A stretch of DNA of 64,000 nucleotides from Ramlibacter alkalitolerans (lineage in GTDB: Bacteria; Pseudomonadota; Gammaproteobacteria; Burkholderiales; Burkholderiaceae_C). The stretch is from contig NZ_JAEQND010000014.1 in NCBI RefSeq assembly GCF_016722765.1, forward strand, positions 62,001 through 126,000. Reading direction: 5' to 3'. The notes under the pieces were generated by a model. The model had not been told where the DNA came from, did not search any database, and saw only the letters and a list, made by a program, of their open reading frames with translations. Shown here piece by piece: positions 55,935 to 64,000 of this stretch. A program made the position numbers and the translations under genes. Every line of letters begins with the position of its first letter. Position 1 is the stretch's first letter.

Positions 55935-56635
55935 CGCCCCTTTCACAAGCGAACCATCTTCGCCAACTGGAGGCCAAGATCAAGGGCCTACCAATTCAGG
56001 ACGCCTTATTGCGTCGGCGCCAGACCTACCTCAAATCGCAGGAAGAGGCGCAACGACATCGGGCCGGGCTCCAAGTTGTACTCGAACAGGTCGAGGCATT
56101 GCGCACCATTCAGGGTAGGCCGGATCTGCTGGCCGAGGCGCAGCATAAGCGCTTTGGCGCGGTACGAGCCAGGGCTCGCGAAATTAGCGCCCTACTCAAC
56201 GAGCCAGCGCCAGACAACCGTAAATTCAGCGAAAAGCTCGAGCAGATCAAGCGTGCGGGCACGTTGCTTTCTGACGAGGCTAAGGAGATCTGGAGGCAGT
56301 TGGGCGAGGACCACCGCAATCGTGCGAGTATCTTCCGGCCCTTGGCGCACCGCTTGAGTCCGAACCTGGGCCAGCGTATGCAGGAACTAGACCGCTTGTT
56401 GGCCCAGGGAAACGCTCCGCCAACCGATAGCAACGTGGTGCAAGCTATTGTCGAAGCACGTAGAGGCCTCGACGCGGAGATTGCGGCGCTTCGAATGGAC
56501 GGACCTATCGAGACCTTCCTGCAGGAAGCGCAAGCGGGTAGAGGCGATCCCAAGGCCTTGCTTGATCCGCAAGTGCGCGAGTACCTCGATGCTCACCCGC
56601 AATTGTGGAAATCTCTACGAGTAATGCTGGCGTGA
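55931..56635 (+). CDS. dpdI: DpdI-like coiled-coil protein
   Basis: A 234-residue, almost fully helical protein with heptad-like stretches (HLRQLEAKIKGLPI at the start, then ARAREISALLNEPAPDN and EAQAGRGDPKALLDPQ near the end). No enzyme motif is visible. It is named from its size and from its place between the ATPase and large helicase genes. It overlaps dpdH by 4 bases and lies 1 base before dpdJ, so it is probably a stoichiometric partner of one of them. Confidence 0.6.
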   Translation: MTPLSQANHLRQLEAKIKGLPIQDALLRRRQTYLKSQEEAQRHRAGLQVVLEQVEALRTIQGRPDLLAEAQHKRFGAVRARAREISALLNEPAPDNRKFSEKLEQIKRAGTLLSDEAKEIWRQLGEDHRNRASIFRPLAHRLSPNLGQRMQELDRLLAQGNAPPTDSNVVQAIVEARRGLDAEIAALRMDGPIETFLQEAQAGRGDPKALLDPQVREYLDAHPQLWKSLRVMLA

Positions 56636-56636
56636 C

Positions 56637-59600
56637 ATGGGACGTGACGAACTAATTGGTGAATTGCTGACACGCCTGGAGCAGGCCGAAGTCCGCCTAA
56701 TGGAATGGGGCTTCATCGACGTCTCGCACACCAGCGATGAATTGGTGAGCCTATTCGTCAGCCACCCCACCCTGGGTGGTGAGTTCCGCGAACTGGCCGG
56801 GCCGGTAGGCGAGGCATTATGGGTCGACGACTTGGTGTCGGCCGGGTTGCTCTACCGCATCTCCTTTGGACCGCCAGCGACGTATCGCTCGCGATTCGCA
56901 GAGTCTGCCCGCCTGTTGCTCAAACTGCGCCAGCGCTTCCGCGAGGATGACTGGGCGACGGCGCCGGAACTCGTTTCCGACGCGCGTTTTCATCTTGGGC
57001 CACGGCGATTCCCGGTCCGTAACATCGACTCCGCCGCCGCGTGGCTGTCGCTGTCGAACTTCTCGTGGCATCAAGATCTACAGCGTAAGGTTCTGGAGGC
57101 CCTGTGCGGCGGACCTGACGATAGCATCCGTCTCGCGGGATTCCAGCTTCGAGCAAGCCAACGCATCCTGGGCCATTACCGGGCCAAAGAGAGCTCAACC
57201 GCAACGGTCATCACGGCCGGCACTGGTGGTGGCAAGACTAAGGCTTTCTACATTCCGGCGCTGATGGGCATTGCGGCGGAGATAGCAGACGACGCGAAAG
57301 CCGCGACGCGGGTGCTGTCGATTTATCCCCGCAACGTGCTGTTGGCCGATCAGTTCGGCGAGGCAACGCAACTGGCCATGGTGGTCAATTCGGCGCTCAA
57401 GGGCAAGCTGGCACGCCAGATTCGCGTGGGGGCACTCATCGGCGATGTGCCCCTCACTTCGGATTTCGAGGGCGACCACCGCAACCGCTACCAGATGCGC
57501 GCGTGGCCGCGGCCCCGGGGTATCCTCGGCCATCGAGTGCCGCACCTGCGAGACCCTTCAACGGGCAAGCCGCTGGTTTGGCTCGATAAGGATCGAAAGG
57601 CTCGCCGGACGGTGCTGTGCCTTGAAGACGACATCACCGAGGTGGTGGTGCCTGACGGTGTCGTGATCCTGACGCGAACTGATTTGCTCACCAGTCCGCC
57701 GGACATTCTGTTGACGTCTATCGAGATGATCAATAAGGAGTTGTCTTCCGAGCTCGGGAGGGAGGTGCTTGGCTTTGCCTCTGGCACGTCCCACCTCAAG
57801 ATGATCCTGTTGGACGAGATCCACACCTACGAAGGACTTACTGGCGCCCAAGTGCCTTGGATCCTACGGCGACTGGCCTACTGGACGCGAGGACAGCGGC
57901 ATGCAAATTCGATCCACGTCGTAGGCCTGTCCGCAACCTTGCAGGATGCGCCCAACCACCTCGCCACTCTGTCTGGGATCCCGGAAGCCTCGATTGTCGA
58001 GATCGCGCCGGACGCCTCTGCCGGCGAACTGACCACGGAAGGCCAGGAGTACAACCTCGTGCTGAAGTCTCATCCGGGAGGCGGCGCCGGGGTACTTGCC
58101 ACATCTATCCAGACGGTGATGTTGGGGGCCCGCTTACTAACTTCTCGCACACGTAGCCGACGTGGCAACGTCATAACTGCGAACCACTTCTTCGGGCAGA
58201 AGGTCTTTGCCTTCACTGACAACCTTGACGTCGTAAACCGGTGGCTTCCTGACTTCTGCGACGCTGAACAGACCAAGCGCCTCGCTCGTCTGCGCGCACA
58301 TCACTCCGACGACGATGCCCAATGGCTTGCCGGGCAGGCCTGGCGATTGTGCGAGCAACTCCACCACGACCTTACGGTCGCTATGCACGTCGGGCGCACA
58401 AGTAGCCAAGATCCTGGCGTCGATGCGCGCGCGGACATCGTACTAGCCACCAGTGCTCTTGAGGTGGGCTTCGACGACGACGCCGTGGGAATGGTCGTCC
58501 AGCACAAGGCGCCTCGCAGCGCGGCGTCCTTCATACAGAGAAAGGGTCGTGCCGGACGCCGTAAGGGCATGCGTCCCTGGACCGTGGTAGTTCTGTCCGA
58601 GCATGGGCGCGACCGCTGGGCCTTTCGAGATAGCGAGCGGCTGTTCTCTCCGAGCCTTGACCGGCTATCGTTGCCCGTCTTCAATCCGTTCGTGCTGCGC
58701 ATCCAGGCTACCTGGTTCTTGGTGGATTGGATTGCTCGGCGGGTCGGCCGGGGTGTACCGAGTCTTTACCTGTCACGGCGCGACTACTTCGATGCCAAGG
58801 CGACGCAGGTCGTTCGCGAACTCGTCGACAAGCCGGAAGTGCGTGCTCAACTAACCCGTGACATGGGCGCGTGGATCCGCTTCGCTCAAGGCGGCGTGCG
58901 GGTGGCCGATGCCGACGCACTCGCAAATGATCTTTTGTGGAAGCCGCCCCGCGCAGTGCTCAGGCATGTCGTGCCGGTCTTGTGGAACTACCTGGAGGGC
59001 GACGCAGCCTCGCCACCAAATGCGACGAAGCGGTTGCTTCCGCAGTTTCTCCCGGAGCGGACCTGGGACGTGCTTGACACTCAGGACGTGGAACTGGCAA
59101 TGCCGAACGGAGAAGACCAGTCGATGGACGTACGCCGGGCCTTGCGCGAATGCGTCCCAGGACGGGTCTCGCGCCGCTTCGCGGTCGATCGACATGAAGC
59201 TTCGAAGTGGCTGGCCTGGTCGGCCCACCTACTGGACGACTCGGTGCCGGAGGCGGTTTCGGCCGATGCACTGCTCGACGAATTCGTGCGCAACGACGAT
59301 CTGGCCGATGTGCGGATTTTTCAGCCGACGCGACTGGTGGTGGCAGACGTGCCGTCGGGTGTCAAAAAGAGCAGCAATGCCGAGTGGTCGTGGACATGCA
59401 GGGTCCAACCCGAAGGAGAATCGGGCTATCTGACTCTGCACACTGGTCCGGTAGCGCGCGCGGTCTTCGACAGCGGGTCCTCGTGGCTGCATCGTGAGCG
59501 CTCCTGGTTACGGGTGTACCGCTACAGCTCCCGCGTGCGCTATGAATTGCTGCCGGAACGCGGCGAGACCAAACGGGGGGTGGTCAGCATAGACCATGAG

Positions 59601-61124
59601 GCGGGAAGCAAATCCGAGCGCCAAGCGGCCGTGGGCTTCGCGCGATCTGTCGACGGGGTGGAACTGCGCGTGCGCGAGGACGTGTTGAAGCGCCCACCAG
59701 CGCTTTCGGCCGATGTCGTCGCCGCGCTTCGGCCGGTGTACTTGCGCTACCGGGCCACGCATTCGGAGGTGCTTCGCGACACGACCTCGGTGTTCGGTAC
59801 CGGTCTGCTGGTGACCAGCGCCCTAGGTATGATTGTGGCGACCGCGCTGCGGCAGAACGTCACCCTTGCGGACGCCTGGGGCCTCATCGCCAACAAGCCG
59901 GCAGCCGCCAGGAAAGTGCTCGGATCTGTACTGGCGGGAAATGTCGGTGACGACTCGGACGGGCCAGGTAGTGCGGGTCGGGGTATACAGGAGGTGATCG
60001 GGCTTTGGGGCGATCCCAGAGTGGCCGGCGAAATGGACAAACTCGTGACCTGTCTGTGGGCGCCGCCGGACGAGGATTGGGATCGATGGTTGCGTGCCGT
60101 GCTGCTCGAGACGATCCGCTCGGCGATCGAGACTACGGTGCAGTCGGTTTTGCCGGAGGTACCTGAGAATGACTTCTCGGTCGACGTCATTGATCAGTCC
60201 GGGACTGCCTCCATCTGGATCCTAGAGGCGGAGGCTGGCGGAATAGGCGTCATCGATCGCCTGTTGGCCGAGACTGCAACTGATCCCGCATTGTTTGATA
60301 CGGCGCTGGAGTCCAGCATGACGGCATGCAGTGCGGAGCGCATCACTGAAAATGTGTCGAAGGCGGTCGGAGCTTCGCTCCGGCGATACTCCGCCTTGAG
60401 CATGGCCTTTCTGGAGGTGCGTGAAGCGAAGTCCTATGCCGAACTCGACGCGGCGCGAGCCGACTTGGTGACGGCCCTCGTTGCCGCAGGTAGCGATGCG
60501 GACAAGGAGGCCGTGACGGCGATCGCCGGCAAGGCCTTGATGCCTGGCTCAGATTCGGTCACCGATCGTTGGATTCGACGGCTGACGGCAGGCCGGCGCG
60601 CGGCTATTGAGCGTCTTGGCATCGTTATCGATCCTCGGCTTTGGGCGTACTGGACGACGACCTCGCGCAAGCGTCGCGAGTTGATGGCGCGCACGCTGGC
60701 GACGCAGCATGGCCAAGCACCGTCGGACGCGCAGATCACCTCTTCGGTGGTTCGGCTCACCCTCGATCCCTGTCGGGACACTTGTCCGCAGTGCCTCGGC
60801 ACCGCGCAGGAAATGCAGGGGCTATTGCCGTCTCGACGCTTGGCGCGTCAGTGGCTGAACCTGACCCAGGTCGACCAGGTGATTGAAGTGGAAAGCAACA
60901 CGGCGTGGATGCAAGAACTCGATCGCGCTCTGGCCAAAGTCAGCCGGCTGCGTTTGCGCTTCGGCGAGACTGCGCGCGGCGAGGTCGGGGCAGTCTTGGC
61001 GGAGCGGTTGGCTCACCGCTACGACAGGGGCTATGTATTGAGCGGATTTCGTGTTGCAGCTGTGACTCGACATGGCCGCGGATGGGAGATCCTGCTGCGC
61101 GTCGATGACATGGAGGTGCACTGA
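56637..61124 (+). CDS. dpdJ: DpdJ-like giant DEAD/DEAH helicase
   Basis: A 1495-residue helicase, the largest gene in the window. Walker A is TAGTGGGKTKAF (about 194-205), motif II LLDEIHTYEGL (about 391-401), motif III VVGLSATLQD, and motif VI QRKGRAGRRKG (about 634-644). A cysteine cluster CRDTCPQC (about 1379-1386) close to the C-terminus recalls the zinc/iron-sulfur region of MrfA/DUF1998-type helicases. The central 600 residues are unassigned. Its stop is followed after 1 base by the GTG of the next gene. Confidence 0.74.
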   Translation: MGRDELIGELLTRLEQAEVRLMEWGFIDVSHTSDELVSLFVSHPTLGGEFRELAGPVGEALWVDDLVSAGLLYRISFGPPATYRSRFAESARLLLKLRQRFREDDWATAPELVSDARFHLGPRRFPVRNIDSAAAWLSLSNFSWHQDLQRKVLEALCGGPDDSIRLAGFQLRASQRILGHYRAKESSTATVITAGTGGGKTKAFYIPALMGIAAEIADDAKAATRVLSIYPRNVLLADQFGEATQLAMVVNSALKGKLARQIRVGALIGDVPLTSDFEGDHRNRYQMRAWPRPRGILGHRVPHLRDPSTGKPLVWLDKDRKARRTVLCLEDDITEVVVPDGVVILTRTDLLTSPPDILLTSIEMINKELSSELGREVLGFASGTSHLKMILLDEIHTYEGLTGAQVPWILRRLAYWTRGQRHANSIHVVGLSATLQDAPNHLATLSGIPEASIVEIAPDASAGELTTEGQEYNLVLKSHPGGGAGVLATSIQTVMLGARLLTSRTRSRRGNVITANHFFGQKVFAFTDNLDVVNRWLPDFCDAEQTKRLARLRAHHSDDDAQWLAGQAWRLCEQLHHDLTVAMHVGRTSSQDPGVDARADIVLATSALEVGFDDDAVGMVVQHKAPRSAASFIQRKGRAGRRKGMRPWTVVVLSEHGRDRWAFRDSERLFSPSLDRLSLPVFNPFVLRIQATWFLVDWIARRVGRGVPSLYLSRRDYFDAKATQVVRELVDKPEVRAQLTRDMGAWIRFAQGGVRVADADALANDLLWKPPRAVLRHVVPVLWNYLEGDAASPPNATKRLLPQFLPERTWDVLDTQDVELAMPNGEDQSMDVRRALRECVPGRVSRRFAVDRHEASKWLAWSAHLLDDSVPEAVSADALLDEFVRNDDLADVRIFQPTRLVVADVPSGVKKSSNAEWSWTCRVQPEGESGYLTLHTGPVARAVFDSGSSWLHRERSWLRVYRYSSRVRYELLPERGETKRGVVSIDHEAGSKSERQAAVGFARSVDGVELRVREDVLKRPPALSADVVAALRPVYLRYRATHSEVLRDTTSVFGTGLLVTSALGMIVATALRQNVTLADAWGLIANKPAAARKVLGSVLAGNVGDDSDGPGSAGRGIQEVIGLWGDPRVAGEMDKLVTCLWAPPDEDWDRWLRAVLLETIRSAIETTVQSVLPEVPENDFSVDVIDQSGTASIWILEAEAGGIGVIDRLLAETATDPALFDTALESSMTACSAERITENVSKAVGASLRRYSALSMAFLEVREAKSYAELDAARADLVTALVAAGSDADKEAVTAIAGKALMPGSDSVTDRWIRRLTAGRRAAIERLGIVIDPRLWAYWTTTSRKRRELMARTLATQHGQAPSDAQITSSVVRLTLDPCRDTCPQCLGTAQEMQGLLPSRRLARQWLNLTQVDQVIEVESNTAWMQELDRALAKVSRLRLRFGETARGEVGAVLAERLAHRYDRGYVLSGFRVAAVTRHGRGWEILLRVDDMEVH

Positions 61125-61125
61125 A

Positions 61126-61671
61126 GTGCCGACCTTAGATGTGTGGTCAAACGCGGCCAGTTCTCAACTGCGCGACTTGGTTAGTTCCGCGCTCGCCTGC
61201 GTTCTGATGCGAACTGACTGGCCGTCAGACCAGGCTAGAGCTGTCTACGTGTGCAGTCCCTGGATCTCTGACTTCCCTGTATTTGACAACCGCTACGGTC
61301 AGTTCGATGCGCTCGTTACGCAATCTCGCGGATCAAGTCGTCTCCGACTGGGCGATGTGCTGATTGCGCTCGCGTCGGTGACCACGGTCCGCATCGTGTC
61401 CAAACAGACGGAGGCTACCCGACAGTTCTTGGCTGGACGCGATTTTGCGGGAAGCAACGTACATGTCCGGATCGCCGGAGACGAGTTGCACGAAAAGGGA
61501 TTGCTGACGCCAGACTTTTACCTTGAAGGCTCGATGAATTTGACGTATTCCGGTGTGCACCTCAACCAAGAAAAGGTGAGCTACCACGCCGGCAGCGATC
61601 GATCAGTCATTGAGCGGATTGCGGCGGCTTACGCCGAACTCGATCGCCGCTGGCGGCAACTCACGCCATGA
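61126..61671 (+). CDS. dpdK: DpdK-like phospholipase D-family nuclease
   Basis: A 181-residue single-motif PLD-fold protein. The active-site block is H122-E-K124 with D130 and GSMN (135-138) in DELHEKGLLTPDFYLEGSMN, followed by LTYSGVHLNQEK. One HKD motif means it should dimerise to form an active site, as in Nuc/BfiI-type endonucleases. The GTG at 61126 with GGAGG 9 bases upstream is chosen because it just clears the dpdJ stop. This is the most likely DNA-cleaving subunit of the set. Overlaps the next gene by 4 bases. Confidence 0.78.
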   Translation: MPTLDVWSNAASSQLRDLVSSALACVLMRTDWPSDQARAVYVCSPWISDFPVFDNRYGQFDALVTQSRGSSRLRLGDVLIALASVTTVRIVSKQTEATRQFLAGRDFAGSNVHVRIAGDELHEKGLLTPDFYLEGSMNLTYSGVHLNQEKVSYHAGSDRSVIERIAAAYAELDRRWRQLTP

Positions 61672-63737
61672 CGTCTGAGACTGAACGACTGATAGACGTT
61701 TTGCGGCCGCGGTGGCCGCAGCATTGGCATGACGATCCCTCGGCACGCAAGGCCTTGGACCGCCTAGTCGAGGATGCGCACCATGGTCGGCCGACATCGC
61801 TGCCAGTGGTTCAACCGGTGACGCAGAGGATTGCATGGCTGAGCATGGCCGCCTCATTGCGCGAACTACGCGAGTACATTGACGATACCAAGGTTTGGCT
61901 TGAGAAGGTCGATGCGGAGACGATTGAAGATCGTGTGACCTTGCCATCTGACGCGCCCGGACCGCTCACGCCCTCTCTACAGGTTTTGGCGCCTCAAGGC
62001 TACATGCGGTGGGAAACGTCGTTGGATAGTGGAATCTACACGCTGGTTCGCTTAGGTCGAATGCACGAATTCCTCGCGTCGCGCCCCGACCTGTCGCGAG
62101 ACAGTGCGCCTTCTGTGGCTGCTCTCAGGTTGGAATTCATCTCCGCCCTACGGGTGGGCGATTGGTCTCAAGCAGATGCGTGTATCGATGAGATAGACCG
62201 CTGGAACCTGGATCATGCGCCTGGTACTCTGCAGATGCGCATCCGCCTGTTCGAGGCCCGCGGCGCTACCGAAGAGTTATTCAGGTTTGTTTGCTCGAAC
62301 GAGGCTTGGAATTTCGCCACCCCGCGGCGCATCGCTGCGGCCATAGTCTGTGCAGTGGATGTGTGCGCGATCCAACCCGTCGAATTTCAAGATGGGCTTC
62401 CAGCGGCGTATGAACTGTTTCATCGAGTCTGGTATCCCAAGCTAGTTCAATGCATATATGACGCTCGGGGCGAGCCGAATGCAACCCGCATGCTCGCGTT
62501 TGCGGCGGCAATTGATGGAGATCACCGGTCCCTGGCGCCGCTTCTGACGCACCTTCCTACCGGTGTTGCTGAATTCCTGCAGGATGTTTTGCCACCACAA
62601 CAGGTTGTTGAAACTTCTCCTGCACCGGTCACCATTCCCGAGGCGCCTCACCCGGCTTCAGGCAAGAACTCTGAACCGGCTGTGCTGACTCCGGCGCCAG
62701 CCGTCTCGTCGCCCGCTGACGCCGGGGCGTACTGGGCAGCTTTGCTTGCAGCAGTGAAGGAATGCCGTGCAATACAGGCACGCACCCTGATAGCGTCGCT
62801 GGACTCAGACTTGTTCGATGATCCTAATTTCCTCAGCGCGGCGCCGGATGCCCTGCTGGAGTTGCTCTCCGACCCAGACGTCGAACAGCTAGCCGGGCCC
62901 CGAGCGCTGCGCTATGAAGTAGTGGCAGCTCTCGTAGACGCGTTCGTCATGGCTGAGGGCTTTCCCCGGTTGGAGCACCTTGAGATCTACCTCTCGCTGC
63001 TCGATGGGCTTGTTGCGTTGAAGGCTTCGGTGACAAGCGATGCGGACTCCCAACTTGTACTTGGCCTGGTGGGGGCAACATCGAACTTGTCTGCCGATGC
63101 GTGCCCTCGGTGTGAACAGATTGTTCGTTTGTGGTGGCGGACAAGACCAGTCATTCAGAGGCTTGACTGGCTTGGGGCGGCACTAGATAGCTTGGGACCG
63201 CTACATGCGGATCCACATCAACTTCTCGATCTCTATACCGATGGCTTGACACTGGCCGCACGCAAGGGACTTGCTTTCGCGCCGACGAAGGCCGCGGTGT
63301 GGTGGAACATCGGCAGGATGTTGGAACTGCCCGCGGCTGACATCGAGCAGTTGTTGAACCCTCTGGCGCCTGAGGGTTCGGGGCCGGTGCGCGATCCGCT
63401 CGCCGATGCTGGATTGCGTCAGATCGCCGTTGTTTCCTTGCGTGAAGCCAGCGCCTACGATGCTGCGCAACAGTTGGAGGCTCGCACAGGCGCGAAGGTG
63501 TCCGTCGTGTCTTCGCTAACCGCAGGTTCTGAGACCCGGAACGCCTTAACTGCAGACCTGATCTTGTACGTTTGGGCGGCCACCACGCATGCTACTTATC
63601 GGGCGTTCGACGACCATCGTCACAAGATCGAGTACGTTCAAGGGACTGGCTCGTCGAGCATAATCATGGCAGCGGAGCGATGGGCTGCGCGAGTCTCAGA
63701 TCAAGATCAAGTCCGTGGTGCTCTTCGAATCAGCTAA
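61668..63737 (+). CDS. dpdD: DpdD-like protein
   Basis: A 689-residue protein with no recognisable catalytic motif. It has helical repeats in the first 300 residues (ALRVGDWSQADACIDEID resembles a TPR-type pair), a proline/alanine-rich linker (about 325-360) and a second globular half ending in a beta-rich domain (DQDQVRGALRIS). It is identified as DpdD from length and genomic company only; family assignment is therefore tentative. It is the last complete gene of the window and of the overlapping chain. Confidence 0.55.
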   Translation: MTSETERLIDVLRPRWPQHWHDDPSARKALDRLVEDAHHGRPTSLPVVQPVTQRIAWLSMAASLRELREYIDDTKVWLEKVDAETIEDRVTLPSDAPGPLTPSLQVLAPQGYMRWETSLDSGIYTLVRLGRMHEFLASRPDLSRDSAPSVAALRLEFISALRVGDWSQADACIDEIDRWNLDHAPGTLQMRIRLFEARGATEELFRFVCSNEAWNFATPRRIAAAIVCAVDVCAIQPVEFQDGLPAAYELFHRVWYPKLVQCIYDARGEPNATRMLAFAAAIDGDHRSLAPLLTHLPTGVAEFLQDVLPPQQVVETSPAPVTIPEAPHPASGKNSEPAVLTPAPAVSSPADAGAYWAALLAAVKECRAIQARTLIASLDSDLFDDPNFLSAAPDALLELLSDPDVEQLAGPRALRYEVVAALVDAFVMAEGFPRLEHLEIYLSLLDGLVALKASVTSDADSQLVLGLVGATSNLSADACPRCEQIVRLWWRTRPVIQRLDWLGAALDSLGPLHADPHQLLDLYTDGLTLAARKGLAFAPTKAAVWWNIGRMLELPAADIEQLLNPLAPEGSGPVRDPLADAGLRQIAVVSLREASAYDAAQQLEARTGAKVSVVSSLTAGSETRNALTADLILYVWAATTHATYRAFDDHRHKIEYVQGTGSSSIIMAAERWAARVSDQDQVRGALRIS

Positions 63738-63787
63738 AGGGCAAGTCTGCGCACGTGGTAGCTCGACACAAGTCGTGTTCGCGGTGT

Positions 63788-63818
63788 AGAAGGTCAGAAG
63801 GTCAGAAGGTCAGAAGGT
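63788..63818. repeat. Tandem 8-bp repeat after dpdD
   Basis: AGAAGGTC is repeated three times and followed by a 7-base partial copy (AGAAGGT). It lies 50 bases after the dpdD stop. The remaining bases to 64000 contain only a 43-codon frame (63823-63954) that I cannot support as a gene. Confidence 0.85.
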
Positions 63819-64000
63819 TACGATGGAGTCCGCGACGACCAACATTGGCTCGGTGTGGCCGCGACGCGTAGCTACCTTCGTGTTCCGTGGTGACGTGAAG
63901 CGTGTGCGGCGCTTCAAACAAGAGTGCTGGGATAGTTCCCACGCTTTCGCTTGAGGTGAGCGAGGTGACGCAAAGCGGCAACTTGCCGCAGGCGAGGTCG

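Noticed and set aside
46364-61671. DISARM or BREX system
   Set aside because: SNF2, helicase and PLD proteins occur in DISARM, but there is no DNA methyltransferase, no DrmB-like or BrxL/PglZ-like protein, and the eight-gene order fits Dpd better.
63823-63954. 43-residue frame after dpdD
   Set aside because: Short, no recognisable motif, and its upstream sequence is a tandem repeat; it cannot be told from chance within this window.

Overview
The window comes from a high-GC Gram-negative bacterium, most likely a betaproteobacterium of the order Burkholderiales (Comamonadaceae-like). This is inferred from the strongly GC-biased third codon positions of the left third, the compact iscR-iscS-iscU-iscA-hscB-hscA-fdx order, the long LIV-type transporter operon and the REP-like intergenic palindromes. 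No rRNA gene and no CRISPR array was seen.

Bases 1-16838 are conserved chromosome. They hold the 3' part of uvrB, a low-molecular-weight protein phosphatase, and the complete ISC iron-sulfur assembly operon, preceded by a very good IscR type 1 site. On the minus strand follows a catabolic-looking block: a LIV-type ABC importer (livK-H-M-G-F), a cyclic amidohydrolase and an FAD-dependent oxidoreductase, with an SDR oxidoreductase upstream. A DnaQ-type exonuclease gene and tRNA-Val(CAC) close the region.

Bases 16791-29851 are an integrated element of about 13 kb, bounded by a 50-bp direct repeat whose left copy is the 3' end of the intact tRNA-Val. It encodes a tyrosine integrase, small early proteins, a divergent excisionase pair, a P4/D5-type primase-helicase, a lambda gpE-like major capsid protein, a coiled-coil protein and a long tape-measure protein. 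Near the right end lie two cargo genes: a protein with a HEPN-like R-x5-H motif and a secreted DUF4124-like protein. No terminase, portal, sheath, tube, baseplate or lysis gene is recognisable, so it looks like a capsid-carrying phage satellite rather than a whole prophage.

Bases 29852-44932 are accessory DNA. They carry a PD-(D/E)XK-like protein with an internal helix-turn-helix, two decayed IS3-family transposases, a second PD-(D/E)XK-like protein, and a large fusion of a CCA/poly(A)-polymerase-type nucleotidyltransferase to a patatin phospholipase. Next comes a tightly coupled operon: a glycosyltransferase-radical SAM fusion, a PhyH-like oxygenase, a WG-repeat-methyltransferase fusion, a histidine phosphatase-nucleotidyltransferase fusion and an NYN-LOTUS protein. 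A possible 81-residue protein lies just upstream of this operon. It has the look of an undescribed modification pathway.

Bases 45223-63737 are a WYL-domain regulator followed by eight overlapping or nearly abutting genes. Their architectures match DpdE, DpdF, DpdG, DpdH, DpdI, DpdJ, DpdK and DpdD, the part of the 7-deazaguanine DNA system linked to restriction. The modification genes (dpdA, dpdB, dpdC and preQ0 synthesis) are not in the window; they may lie beyond base 64000 or be missing. Together the right half reads as a defence island stacked next to a tRNA integration hotspot.
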